Positions 37,201 to 47,481 of a stretch of DNA of 64,000 nucleotides are shown in pieces. Location: the NCBI GenBank assembly GCA_002943765.1, contig PQWQ01000003.1:3967501-4031500 (forward strand), written 5' to 3'. The stretch's first letter is position 1. Each line of letters starts with the position of its first letter. The position numbers were made by a program, and so were the translations under genes. This DNA is from Psoroptes ovis. Lineage: Eukaryota; Arthropoda; Arachnida; Sarcoptiformes; Psoroptidae. Below the pieces are notes generated by a model, which was given only the letters and a program-made list of their open reading frames with translations, was not told the DNA's origin and made no database searches.

Positions 37201-40200
37201 TATTTACCTTTAATCGGGATTACATTTGCCATTTCAATTTTAATTATTTTAAAGAATCACATTACTTTGAGTATCCAAATTTCAAATATTTCAAAGGTTC
37301 AAATTAGTAGATTAACTGAATTAGTTTTTCACAAAAAAAAATACGGTTTCCCAAATGCAAAATATGCACATAGATCTGTTGATTTATTATTAATTAGTTT
37401 AGATTATTGATCAATCATTTCATACCGGTAATTAATTAATCAATATTTCATAATTAATTTACCACAAACAAACGAAAAAATTGAAAATGATTAGGAACAA
37501 TTGAACAAATTGATGACAACATTGAAATCGACACATCCACATTTTGTTCGTTGTATTATTCCGAATGAAACTAAATCACCAGGTAAACCAACCAATCAAT
37601 TGATTGATATTTGATATTTTCAAAATTATTTAAACATCGTAATGGCATATGATATACTTGATGTGATCATACCGTATTTACAACCCATAATCCAACATTT
37701 TCATTTTTTGTATTTTCAAATTACTAATTTTGTACATTTTCTCTCCCGATTCCAATGATTGAATCAATGATTAATCCCAATCATAAACGTGTTTAGGTGT
37801 CATCGATGCACATTTAGTTATGCATCAATTAACCTGTAACGGTGTATTGGAAGGTATCCGTATCTGTCGTAAAGGTTTCCCGAACAGAATGGTTTATCCA
37901 GATTTCAAACAACGGTATGTATTTGAATGAATTTGAATTAAATTGATGATCATTATTAGTAACCAATAATGATGAGTGAATGATAGATCGATAGTTATGA
38001 TCAGTGTAAAGATTTTCTGGTAGTTTTTCTCACCCTTAAATAAGAGATTAAAATTAAATACTTTCATTACCCATATCAAATCACAGATACACCATTTTAG
38101 CACCGACAGTATTACCAAAAGGTTTTGTTGATGCCAAAGTAGCAACACAAAAAATTGTTGAAGCAATTCAATTGGATGATAATGATCATAAAATTGGTCA
38201 TACTAAGGTTTGAATTTATTTACAAAAATCAAAAATTTTACCCCTTGAGTTTCATAAATATCAATACAAATCAATTCGGTTCCACTCAGTCAATCATATT
38301 TATAGTAGATAGACCTACACCCTCCTTAGAAAATATTGTTTCACCAATCGAATTCACGATTAATGACCAATAGTCGTCGAAGGATGTGTGAATGTGTGAT
38401 TTATGGTTGAATCAAAGTGTAATTGATTCAAGAACAATGAGTTTCATCAAAATTTTCTCTTATTTCTCTCCTCCCACTCCTTGTTTGATTGATCCCCTTC
38501 TGAATTTTAAATGATGATTCCTAAATCTTAAACTTTGAACCCGATTATTTCGATTTGGTTACCAAAATATCAAAACCGAACGACCTGTTGATCATAATTT
38601 GAATCAAATTTTACCCCTTAAAAACCGAATAGTTACACAATTTTAGCACCAACAGCAGTACCTAAAGGCTTTGTTGATGCAAAAGTAGCAGCAGAAAAAG
38701 TTCTGTCTGCCATACAATTGGATGAAAATGATTTCCGTTATGGTCATACAAAGGCATGTGTTTTTGTTATGATTTTTTGAACCTTGTAAAACCCTTTAAA
38801 ACCTTTTAAAACCCTTTGAAACCTTTCAAATACCTTTGAAAAAAATCTTCGAAACCTTTACCCTTTACCTTCACCCTTTTTTTTCGGGAACACATAATAC
38901 CAGTTGTTGTTGTTGATGATGCTACCACCAGTTTTGCGAATAATTTGTTAGATCAATTCCCATCATTTGATTGTCTTTGACAAATTTGATTTATTCCAGT
39001 ATCAATCAATAATCTTCCTGAAATCAATGTATCCAATGCTAATCAATAATTTTTGCTTTTTTCTCCTCCTTTTTTGTTTGTTCAAATCAAATCAAATCAA
39101 CCATCCTCGATACATTATTCTTGAAATGCTTTTGAACCATCCAACCATTCAACCACCAATCAATCCTTTTAATCCAAAAAAAGCTATCTGATATTAGCAC
39201 CAACAATCATACCAAAAGGCTTTGTTGATGCAAGACAAATCAGTGAAAAGCTTATCAAAGCAATCAATATTGATGAACAAGAATATCGTTTCGGTAATAC
39301 CAAAGTAAGTATAAAATTTCTAGATTTAGAATTTATCGATTATCAATACTTAATCAACAAATGATGGAACTTAACAATGGACGAAAATATCGATGATCAC
39401 CATTCAACAATTGGGCATTTGACCCAAAAACGACGACAACCTATGACCCTAGTGTTCCTCCTCGCCTTTTCCTTGTTCCTTCCTTCCTTTACCCTATTTT
39501 ATGATTGAATTTAAACTAATTTTCATAAAAAAATTTAGATTTTCTTCCGTGCCGGTGTACTTGGTCGTCTTGAAGAAATGCGTGATGATCGATTAGGCAA
39601 GATCATGACATGGTTACAAGCCTGGATTCGTTGGTATTTCGTCAAAAAGAATTTCAAAAAACTTCAAGATCAACGTATCGCATTGTTGGTTATTCAAAGA
39701 AATTTGCGAAAATTCCTCACGCTTCGCAATTGGTTATGGTGGAAATTATATTCCAAAGTCAAGCCATTGCTCAATGTTGCACGTGTTGAAGATGAACTTA
39801 AAGCATTGGAAGAGAAACTCAAAAAAGAAACCGAAGCCAGAGAAAAAGAGGAAAAATTACGAAAAGAATTGGAAGTACAAAATGTCAAATTATTGCAAGA
39901 AAAGAACGACCTGTATTTGCAATTGGAAGCCGAACGTTCATCATCTGGTGATGTTGAAGAACGTTTGATGAAAGCTGTTTCACAGAAAAATGATCTTGAA
40001 AGCCAATTATCGGTATGTATTCGATCAATTGATTTTCACTTATTAAATCAATTCAATTTAACTGATTATGTTTGATTAGGAATTACAAGATCGATTATCA
40101 CACGAAGAAGATGCCCATGCAAGTTTAACATCACAGAAAAAGAAATTAGAAAATGAAATCCAAAACCAGAAAAAAGAAATCGAAGATTTAGAGCTTGCAT

Positions 40201-43200
40201 TGCAAAAAGCTGAACAAGACAAGCAATCAAAAGATCATCAAATCCGCAACCTTAACGATGAAATCGCTCATCAAGATGAGTTGATCAATAAATTGAATAA
40301 AGAAAAGAAAAACTTGCAAGAAATGGGCCAAAAATCAGCCGAAGATTTGCAAGCATGCGAAGATAAAGTTAACCATTTGAACAAGGTTAAAGCTAAATTG
40401 GAACAAACCTTGGACGAATTGGAAGACAGCTTAGAACGTGAAAAGAAACAACGTGCTGATATTGAAAAGAATAAACGTAAAATTGAGGGCGATTTGAAAT
40501 TAGCCCAAGAAGCTGTTGCCGATTTGGAAAAGAATAAAAAAGAATTGGAAACCAATTTGCAACGCAAAGAAAAAGAGCTACAAAGCTTAGCATCTAAACT
40601 TGAAGATGAACAAGCATTGGTTGCTAAACTTCAAAAACAAATCAAAGAACTTCAATCAAGAATTGAAGAATTAGAAGAAGAATTAGAATCCGAACGACAA
40701 GCAAGGGCTAAAGCCGAAAAACAACGTGCTGATTTATCACGTGAAATTGAAGAATTAAGTGAACGATTAGAAGAGGCTGGCGGTGCAACATCATCACAAA
40801 TCGAACTGAACAAACGTCGTGAAGCTGAAATGAGCAAACTTCGACGTGATCTTGAAGAAGCTAACCTTAACCATGAACAAGCAATGTCAGCATTGCGCAA
40901 AAAACACAATGATTCTGTCGCTGAGCTTAGTGAACAAGTGGACCAATTGACCAAAGCCAAACAACGGTAAGTTTCGGTGAAAAAAAAGCTTCGATATAAG
41001 CTAACAGCTTCTAGCCACTTTAACCTTAGATTCCGTAGATGTTTGAATACCCCCCTTTCTATAGAATAGATTAATTAATTTGAAATATTCTAAATTATAA
41101 TTAATATTATCATTGTTTATTACCCCCCTTTTACCCCTTTCAATTTCAATGTATAAAGCATTGAAAAAGAAAAACAACAAGTAAAAGCTGAATTCGATGA
41201 TTTGAAAGGAAGCGTTGATCATCTTGCCAAAGATAAGGTAATGTGTTGTTAAGACCCTCGAAAATCCACCCCATTTTATCAATTTATGTGTGTGTGTATG
41301 AGAGATGGATGATATATCGTTCCAAATGATGCTTTCGAATGCATTTCTTTAATGATGATTGAATTTATAAATTAATGAGTTTATTTAATTTCAATTCAAT
41401 TATTTCAATTATTGAAAAACAAGACTCGAAAAAGATCGAGGTACATTACAAGCTGAACTTGTCGATTTACAAGGTGTTGTAGATCATGCCACAAAGAATC
41501 AGGTAACCTTAATATTGATTGATATTGGAATACGATTGGACGATAACTCATTCATACGATACATCGATTGATTATATCCTATCATTGATTATTTATGATT
41601 TTTGATTGATTTTTTTTCATATTTTTAATTTTTTGAAAATCATAGGCCAACATTGAAAAACAAAACAAACAATTGGAAATGCAATTGGCTGAAGTTACAC
41701 AGAAATTGGATGATGCCAATCGTAATCTAAGTGATTTCGATGCTGCCAAAAAGAAATTGGCCGTCGAAAATGCTGAATTACAGCGACAATTAGAGGATGC
41801 TGAATCACAAGTTAATCAATTGACCAAACTTAAGAGCTCATTGCAAAGTCAATTGGAAGAAGCTAAACGTACTGCCGATGAAGAAAGCCGAGTATGATCT
41901 TATTATTTAAAATAATTATCCGACTAATCACTAATTTTCCAAATTAGGAACGAGCCTCAGCCTTGTCCAAACTTCGCAACTTGGAACACGACCTCGACAA
42001 TGCACGTGAATCATTGGAAGAAGAAAATGAAGCCAAAGCTGACTTGCAACGACAACTTAGCAAAGCTAATGCAGAAATTCAACAATGGCGAGCTAAATTC
42101 GAATCCGAAGGTCTTGCACGATTGGAAGAATTGGAAGAAGCCAAAAAGAAATTGGGTGTCAAATTACAGGAAGCCGATGAACATATTGAACAACTTAATT
42201 CCAAAGTTGGCTCATTGGAAAAAACCAAACAACGATTACAAGGCGAAATTGAAGACATGTCGATTGAAGTTGAACGTGCTAATGCATTGGCCGCAACACT
42301 CGAAAAGAAACAGAAAACATTCGACAAAGTTATTGCCGAATGGAAACAAAAGACCGACGATTTGGCTGCCGAATTGGATGCCTCACAAAAAGAATGCCGC
42401 AACTATTCAACCGAATTGTTCAAACTTCGTGCTGCTTATGAAGAAAGCCAAGAACAATATGAAGGTGTTAAACGTGAAAACAAAAATCTCCAAGATGAGA
42501 TCAAAGATTTACTCGATCAATTGGGCGAAGGTGGCCGATCAGTTCACGAATTGGAAAAATCACGAAAACGCTTGGAAATGGAGAAAGAAGAATTGCAAGC
42601 TGCTTTAGAAGAAGCCGAAGCTGCATTGGAACAAGAAGAAAACAAAGTATTACGTGCTCAATTGGAATTGTCCCAGGTTCGCCAAGAAATCGACAGACGA
42701 TTACAAGAAAAGGAAGAAGAATTCGAAAACACCCGCAAAAATCACCAACGTGCCTTGGATTCGATGCAAGCCAGCTTGGAAGCCGAATCAAGACAAAAGG
42801 CCGAAGCTTTACGTATGAAGAAGAAACTCGAATCAGATATCAACGAATTGGAAATCGCATTGGATCATTCGAACAAAGCCAATGCCGAAGCCCAAAAGAA
42901 TATCAAGAAATACCAACAAAACATCAAAGAATTGCAAACAGCATACGAAGACGAACAACGTGCTCGGGACGAAGCTCGTGAACAATATGCAATGGCTGAA
43001 CGCCGATGCAATGCATTGCAAGGTGAATTGGAAGAAAGCCGACAATTGTTGGAACAAGCCGATCGTGGTCGCCGACAAGCCGAAGGCGAATTGGCCGAAT
43101 TACACGACCAAGCCAACGAATTGTCTGCCAACAATGCCTCCTTATCTATGGCTAAACGCAAATTGGAAGGTGAAATGCAAGCATTACAAGCCGACCTGGA

Positions 43201-43894
43201 TGAAATGCTTAATGAAGCCAAACAATCTGAAGAAAAAGCCAAAAAAGCTATGGTCGATGCTGCTCGATTGGCTGATGAACTTCGAGCTGAACAAGAACAC
43301 GCTCAACAACAAGAAAAAATGCGCAAAGCCATGGAACAACAAATCAAAGACTTGCAAGTACGTTTGGAAGAAGCCGAACAAGCTGCATTGAAAGGTGGCA
43401 AAAAAACCATTCAAAAATTGGAACAAAAACTCCGAGAATTGGAACAAGAATATGAAAGCGAACAACGACGACATGGTGATGCATCGAAAAATTTGCGTAA
43501 AGCTGAACGTCGCATTAAGGAATTACAATTCCAAGCTGATGAAGATCGCAAAAATTATGAACGTATGCAAGATTTGATCGATAAATTACAACAAAAGATC
43601 AAAACATATAAACGACAAATTGAAGAAGCTGAAGAAATTGCCGCTCTCAATTTGGCCAAATATCGTAAAGTACAACAAGAATTGGAAGATGCCGAAGAAC
43701 GTGCTGATATGTCTGAAAATGCATTGGCTAAACTTCGTGCACGTAACAGGAGCTCTGCTTCGGCAACACGTGGCGTTAGTCCAGGCGTAAGTTTTCAAAC
43801 CCTTTATTTATTTTAATCCTTTATTAATTCTATCATTCTCTTAATGCAGCAAGCCGTACCAAAACCAAGAAAAGCACGTGTTGAAGATGAATAA
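31253..43894 (+). CDS. Mhc: Muscle myosin heavy chain with six alternative-exon clusters
   Basis: This is the complete class II muscle myosin heavy chain, the actin-based ATPase motor of thick filaments. Exons are 31253-31453; 2a/2b; 32489-32645; 33577-33604; 5a/5b; 34596-34752; 34822-34920; 8a/8b; 35741-36319; 36386-36781; 11a/11b; 37797-37914; 13a/b/c; 39539-40012; 40080-40966; 16a/16b; 41646-41891; 41948-43786; 43850-43894. Every phase agrees and the product is 1,952 or 1,953 residues. Visible features are P-loop GESGAGKT (177-184), relay region in exon 9, Gly/Lys-rich loop 2 in exon 10, SH helix (LTCNGVLEGIRICRKG) in exon 12, converter in 13, IQ region and lever in 14, and a heptad coiled-coil rod from the end of 14 to the short basic tailpiece ending in EDE. 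Up to 96 isoforms are possible. Confidence 0.97.
31645..32117 (+). other. Mhc alternative exons 2a and 2b (N-terminal region)
   Basis: Exons 31645-31785 and 31977-32117 are each 141 bases, phase 0, and encode residues 68-114. The two differ at 8 of 47 residues, mostly at the end (NLSERYYSNIIY against NLKERYENRLIY). This corresponds to alternative exon 3 of Drosophila Mhc. Because 141 is divisible by three, including both or neither would not shift the frame. Confidence 0.9.
33760..34423 (+). other. Mhc alternative exons 5a and 5b (P-loop and loop 1)
   Basis: Exons 33760-33859 (100 bases) and 34321-34423 (103 bases) both encode GESGAGKTENTKKVI, then diverge into loop 1: TVAASGYKHKFSTG in 5a and NVGAHAPKPGEEKKK in 5b. 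Loop 1 is known in class II myosins to tune ADP release. Drosophila has a single exon here; scallop muscle myosin is known to vary loop 1 by splicing. Double inclusion would break the frame. Confidence 0.92.
35145..35616 (+). other. Mhc alternative exons 8a and 8b (nucleotide-pocket lip)
   Basis: Exons 35145-35248 and 35513-35616 are each 104 bases with identical phases, encoding residues 295-329. They read EKLLLSNDIHDYFFVSQGKT and EKLLLSNNIKDYHFQSQGKT and then diverge further. They correspond to Drosophila exon 7, which has four copies there. Confidence 0.92.
37079..37582 (+). other. Mhc alternative exons 11a and 11b (transducer strand)
   Basis: Exons 37079-37166 and 37495-37582 are each 88 bases and encode EQLNKLM through FVRCIIPNETKSP (residues 655-683). 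They differ at only three residues (Ala/Thr, Arg/Lys, Gln/His), all in the helix before the HFVRCIIPN strand. Drosophila Mhc has no alternative exon here. The high similarity suggests recent duplication, gene conversion or strong constraint. Confidence 0.9.
38087..39304 (+). other. Mhc alternative exons 13a, 13b and 13c (converter)
   Basis: Three 121-base exons (38087-38207, 38633-38753, 39184-39304) share phase and the core PKGFVDA, and encode residues 723-763. They end HKIGHTK, FRYGHTK and YRFGNTK. They match Drosophila exon 11 (five copies), which sets power output and kinetics. Exon 13b ends in a GC rather than a GT donor (AAG/GCATGT). Confidence 0.93.
41159..41502 (+). other. Mhc alternative exons 16a and 16b (S2 hinge)
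   Basis: Exons 41159-41237 and 41424-41502 are each 79 bases and encode 26 whole codons after a split Arg. They read IEKEKQQVKAEFDDLKGSVD and LEKDRGTLQAELVDLQGVVD. They match the two alternative hinge exons (15a/15b) of Drosophila Mhc in position and length. Confidence 0.92.
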
Positions 43895-44598
43895 ATAAAT
43901 CAATTAAATCAATCAATCAATTAATAATTACTTCCATCTTTTGAAAAATGCCTAAACATTATAAAAACGTATAATAAAACACCACACATACAAAAGCCGT
44001 ACACACATTTCATTTATTTATGTTTTATCTTTGAATTAATCAATCAATGAAACAGTCAACAAACACATGCACACCTCTTAAAATCACTTAATCAATGTCA
44101 AAATATTAATAATAATCAAATAATTTCACCACCACCACCACAACCACCAAAATAGTGTGTCACACCATTTGTTATTTATTATTATTATTATTATTATTAA
44201 TTATCGATTATCGATTAATATTGTTCATTTAGGATTAAACATTTGAAAATGATGGCAAAAATCGTATTGTTTCGATTGATGATTGGTCATCAACCAAACA
44301 ATCATAACTCGATCATTATTTCAAGTAGCAGCAGCAGAATTTGAACAACAGCACACACAGTCACCATCATATTAATTCAATCAATTTGATAATGTATTGA
44401 GTTATCTTTGCGAACGATATTTTTGTCTCATTTTCAAATTTAATCTTTCAAATGACAATATTTTTAATAAATTCAAATTGATTAAATAAAAATATTATAA
44501 TTATAAATAATTGATTTGGTTTATTTATTTAAAAAGTTTCGAAATTGATTAGTAAATATGTACAAAGTAATATGGTCTAAATCTGATCAATTTTGAAT
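43895..44598. other. Mhc 3' untranslated region and spacer to GPN3
   Basis: No coding potential is seen. An AATAAA at 43973 is the likely Mhc poly(A) signal. A minus-strand AATAAA (44520-44525) serves the convergent GPN3. Confidence 0.55.
43973..43978 (+). promoter_or_regulatory. Poly(A) signal of Mhc
   Basis: AATAAA lies 79 bases past the stop codon of the last Mhc exon. Confidence 0.5.
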
Positions 44599-45408
44599 TC
44601 AAAAATCAACATCACGACCACTTACTTCCATATCTTCACCCCATTGTATTGCATTATCAATCGAAATTAATGCATCATTCATAAGGTCTTCATCAAGTAC
44701 TGATATTGGTAAGAATTTATGCAAGGAATAATCATCAATTATTTGTGCAAATGCTCGACTTAGCCGATAAAAACGTTCATTTTGATTACGTTGAAAACAT
44801 GGTAATGATTCATCGAGAAGATCGGAACTTGGTTCAAGTATATCATCGAGTAATTTTTTCTGATCTTCTGGTAATTTATCGATTTTTGTCAATAAATTTA
44901 CCATTGGTAATTCGAGATTAATCAACGTGATCAATGATATTATTAAAGAACTAAAATATTTTGACATATCCGATATGAATTGTGAATCGAGTAAAAATAC
45001 AACACAAACACGAAAATTTAATGATTCCAAATATTTGGCAAATGTTTTCATTAAACCAAAATGTGATACTAATTCAATTTGACCTGGAGCATCGAATAGT
45101 AAGTAATCATCTTCTTGAGTTCCTAATTTTTCGGTTAACCATTCGAGATTATTCATTAAATATTCCATTGCATAAACTAATGCACCGTTCGGACCGAAAT
45201 TTAGTTCAGCATCTTCCATTACATCTTCAACATGTATCAGCTCACGAATGTCAGCAATGGCATTATAATTGAAAACTTCAGCAGCTGGATCCAAATTGAC
45301 GGCATACATTGAGCGTTTGGAGGCTTCAGCATGGGCTAACATTGCGGCAATATATGTTGATTTCCCGCTACCGGCTGGTCCAACTACTAATTGAGCGTAA
45401 CGAGGCAT
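44599..45408 (-). CDS. GPN3: GPN-loop GTPase 3
   Basis: This is a single-exon 269-residue GTPase of the GPN family, which helps assemble RNA polymerase II and import it into the nucleus. It opens with MPRYAQLVVGPAGSGKST, in which residues 10-17 are the P-loop. It carries the defining Gly-Pro-Asn loop at 72-74 (FGPNG), DAPGQ at 106-110 and the base-recognition TKID at 174-177. The opening and the IDDYSLHKFLP stretch fit GPN3 better than GPN2. It is slightly shorter at the acidic C terminus than the human protein (about 284). It is transcribed divergently from OXLD1, with 139 bases between the start codons, so the two probably share a promoter. Confidence 0.93.
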   Translation of the reverse strand: MPRYAQLVVGPAGSGKSTYIAAMLAHAEASKRSMYAVNLDPAAEVFNYNAIADIRELIHVEDVMEDAELNFGPNGALVYAMEYLMNNLEWLTEKLGTQEDDYLLFDAPGQIELVSHFGLMKTFAKYLESLNFRVCVVFLLDSQFISDMSKYFSSLIISLITLINLELPMVNLLTKIDKLPEDQKKLLDDILEPSSDLLDESLPCFQRNQNERFYRLSRAFAQIIDDYSLHKFLPISVLDEDLMNDALISIDNAIQWGEDMEVSGRDVDF

Positions 45409-45547
45409 TTTCCCGAATAATAAGATTGTTGAAAATTTTTAAATTTCACAAATTATCAACCTAATAATCACGTGCTTTCGATTGAAAAAACAACAACAAC
45501 TTCAAGTGCTACTTGCAATGTATAAACCAATTCACTAATAAATTTAA
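45409..45547. promoter_or_regulatory. Likely bidirectional promoter of GPN3 and OXLD1
   Basis: Only 139 bases separate two divergent start codons, so both 5' leaders and core promoters must lie here or overlap. No TATA box is evident, as expected for housekeeping genes. Confidence 0.5.
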
Positions 45548-45898
45548 ATGACCCGCAATATGTTCTCCACAATTTCACCAAAAATATTGGTCCGAAGACC
45601 GTTGTGGTCATATTCGCAGAAAACTAGTCAGATACGAGAATTAAATGATCACAAATCCACTGATGAACAGGGTCGAAAATCTCGTAAATTACCATCACCA
45701 CCACCAGCTGATCTTTGTTGCCGTAGTGGTTGCCCTAAATGTGTTTGGCTAGATTATTGTTTCGAATTAATTGATTATTATAAGCACGATGGCATAGAAA
45801 AAGCTGAACAAGAATTAGATACTCATGTCGAAGATGAATCATTGAAAATGTTTATCAAAATGGAATTACGAAACAAAATAAAACATGATAAAATGTAA
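45548..45898 (+). CDS. OXLD1: Oxidoreductase-like domain protein (OXLD1)
   Basis: This is a single-exon 116-residue protein. A basic, Ser/Thr-containing N terminus without acidic residues up to about 30 looks like a mitochondrial presequence. It is followed by a proline run (PSPPPAD) and the family core CCRSGCPKCVWLDYCFEL (57-74), whose four cysteines are spaced CC-x3-C-x2-C and could bind a metal. The C terminus is acidic, then basic. The oxidoreductase-like domain family is conserved and mostly mitochondrial; its biochemical role is not settled. The stop codon is 19 bases from the convergent NCBP3 stop codon, so the transcripts probably overlap at their 3' ends. Confidence 0.88.
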   Translation: MTRNMFSTISPKILVRRPLWSYSQKTSQIRELNDHKSTDEQGRKSRKLPSPPPADLCCRSGCPKCVWLDYCFELIDYYKHDGIEKAEQELDTHVEDESLKMFIKMELRNKIKHDKM

Positions 45899-45917
45899 TG
45901 TATATTAATGATTTATA

Positions 45918-46904
45918 TTATATAAGATTAACATCATCATCATAGGTAATTTGAACACGTATGATTGGTTCATTCAATTTATTACGTAAATCACCGACGA
46001 TTCGACTGTTTCCGGATTTTATAAATTTCTTACTGCTCTTAGCATCTGATCGCATACGATTTTTCATTGTATCATCAATCGTTCGACGCCAAATCGAGTC
46101 ATTTTGTTGTTTAGATTTCATGATACGATCATTTGAAGATCTGAAACTGATTCGATCACCAATTCTTGATCGATTTGATAGACGTGACCGTAAATCATCG
46201 GAGGATCGTCGCTGTTGTTGACGTAGCCGTTCCTCTTCTTCATCAGCTCTCATTCGCATACGAATCGGTGCCGTAGATCGGCGATTAGCTCGTCGATTCG
46301 GAATCGGATCCATATCTACATCCATACTCATTTCATTTCGTTTAACTCTACGTAATGATGCATTTGAATCGTATGGTGGTGATGATGATCGTCTTGTTGC
46401 AGTGATTATTTGTTCTTTTGGCGCCGTAGGATCAACATTAGTTGGTTTATCTTTACGATCATTGATAGTGGCGAATCTTATCAAAATTGTTTTAGCTTTT
46501 GGATGCTTCTCGCCCATTACAAAACGAAAATTTGGCGGTACAGGAATTTCTAATCGTTCAGCAGTCATAACATCTAAATTAAGATTTTTAGCTCCCAACA
46601 CACCGAAATTATCTTTTTCCCATGCAACATCATTTCTACTGATTATAATTGCTTTGGCAATCGAAATCAATGATTCAAATGCTTCATTAATACATTCAAA
46701 TGTAACATTACAAGAAATATTTGATAACCATTCAATTGAATGTGGTTTACGATGGAAATATTCATAAACATCTTCCGATGTTAATGCATTCAGACCACGA
46801 ACATGCAGTACATTGAAACGCCAAATTGAAAATGATTTCGTCAGTTCATCTGGTGATATTTTCAATGCTAAACATAATTCTTTTTGATAATCAATATCAT
46901 CCAT
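45918..46904 (-). CDS. NCBP3: Nuclear cap-binding protein subunit 3
   Basis: A single-exon 328-residue protein, counting from the ATG at 46904. An in-frame ATG 60 bases upstream (46964) would add a hydrophobic 20-residue stretch and is less likely. The N-terminal RRM-like region has the NCBP3 signature (LHVRGLNALTSEDVYEYF, then HSIEWLSNISCNVTFE), about residues 33-70. The rest is basic, with Arg/Ser-rich low-complexity stretches (for example RRSSDDLRSRLSNRSR) typical of nuclear RNA-binding proteins. NCBP3 associates with the cap-binding complex and mRNA export factors. The protein is much shorter than the human one (about 620), lacking most of the C-terminal region. A TAGATGGCG motif lies 80-90 bases before the start and may be a promoter element. 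Confidence 0.82.
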   Translation of the reverse strand: MDDIDYQKELCLALKISPDELTKSFSIWRFNVLHVRGLNALTSEDVYEYFHRKPHSIEWLSNISCNVTFECINEAFESLISIAKAIIISRNDVAWEKDNFGVLGAKNLNLDVMTAERLEIPVPPNFRFVMGEKHPKAKTILIRFATINDRKDKPTNVDPTAPKEQIITATRRSSSPPYDSNASLRRVKRNEMSMDVDMDPIPNRRANRRSTAPIRMRMRADEEEERLRQQQRRSSDDLRSRLSNRSRIGDRISFRSSNDRIMKSKQQNDSIWRRTIDDTMKNRMRSDAKSSKKFIKSGNSRIVGDLRNKLNEPIIRVQITYDDDVNLI

Positions 46905-47481
46905 GGCTGAATTGATGAAATTTTGTTCAAAAAAAATGAATGTAAACAAACCGAATGTTTTCATTTTCGAATGAAAACATTTGCCAATAGATGGCGTATT
47001 TTATTGTCCATTTAAAATAATTTAAAAAATTCAAATCTTGACCATGGTTATTCATCAATGGTTATTTCATTAATTCATTTTTGGTCTAAGAAATGAATTG
47101 ATTGATGATTTTTCTAGAATATAATTTCCAAATATCATTTTGGATTGATATTACGATCAATTTTCAAGTGTTGATCTTATTATTTATCAATTATCAATCT
47201 AATTATGATCAAGACCTTGATGATTATTGGATTGTTGGATTTGGTTTGTTTCTGATAAAATCTCGCCAATTTTTTTTTTGCGAGTATTTTCTACAGATAA
47301 CATGTATACTTTTGCATGTTTTGGATGGTTTAAATTAATTGGAATCATCTCAACTCAAGTACCACTAATCACAATCAATCAGATGTATATAAAAAGCGAT
47401 CAAAAATTTCCTTGATTTAATATCAGAGTTCCTTAATTCATTCATTCATCATCTTAACAAATACCGATACAATAATTTAAA
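46905..47481. promoter_or_regulatory. Divergent promoter region: NCBP3 (-) and group 7 gene (+)
   Basis: 577 bases between divergent start codons. On the right is a clear TATA box, TATATAAAAAG (47386-47396), about 90 bases before the allergen start codon. On the left is a TAGATGGCG motif close to NCBP3. No other gene is seen. Confidence 0.55.
47386..47396 (+). promoter_or_regulatory. TATA box of group 7 gene
   Basis: TATATAAAAAG lies 86 bases before the ATG, which leaves about 55-60 bases of 5' leader. It is one of the few textbook TATA boxes near a gene in this window. Confidence 0.65.

Noticed and set aside
42000..43577. Long plus- and minus-strand frames inside the Mhc rod
   Set aside because: Shadow frames caused by the regular Lys/Glu/Gln/Leu codons of the coiled coil.
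43787..43816. Alternative Mhc C terminus by reading through the last intron
   Set aside because: It would add only about nine residues (VSFQTLYLF). The donor is good and the last exon reads well, so retention is possible but unsupported.
46905..46964. Longer NCBP3 start at 46964
   Set aside because: It would add a hydrophobic stretch unlike the family; the inner ATG leads straight into the conserved region.
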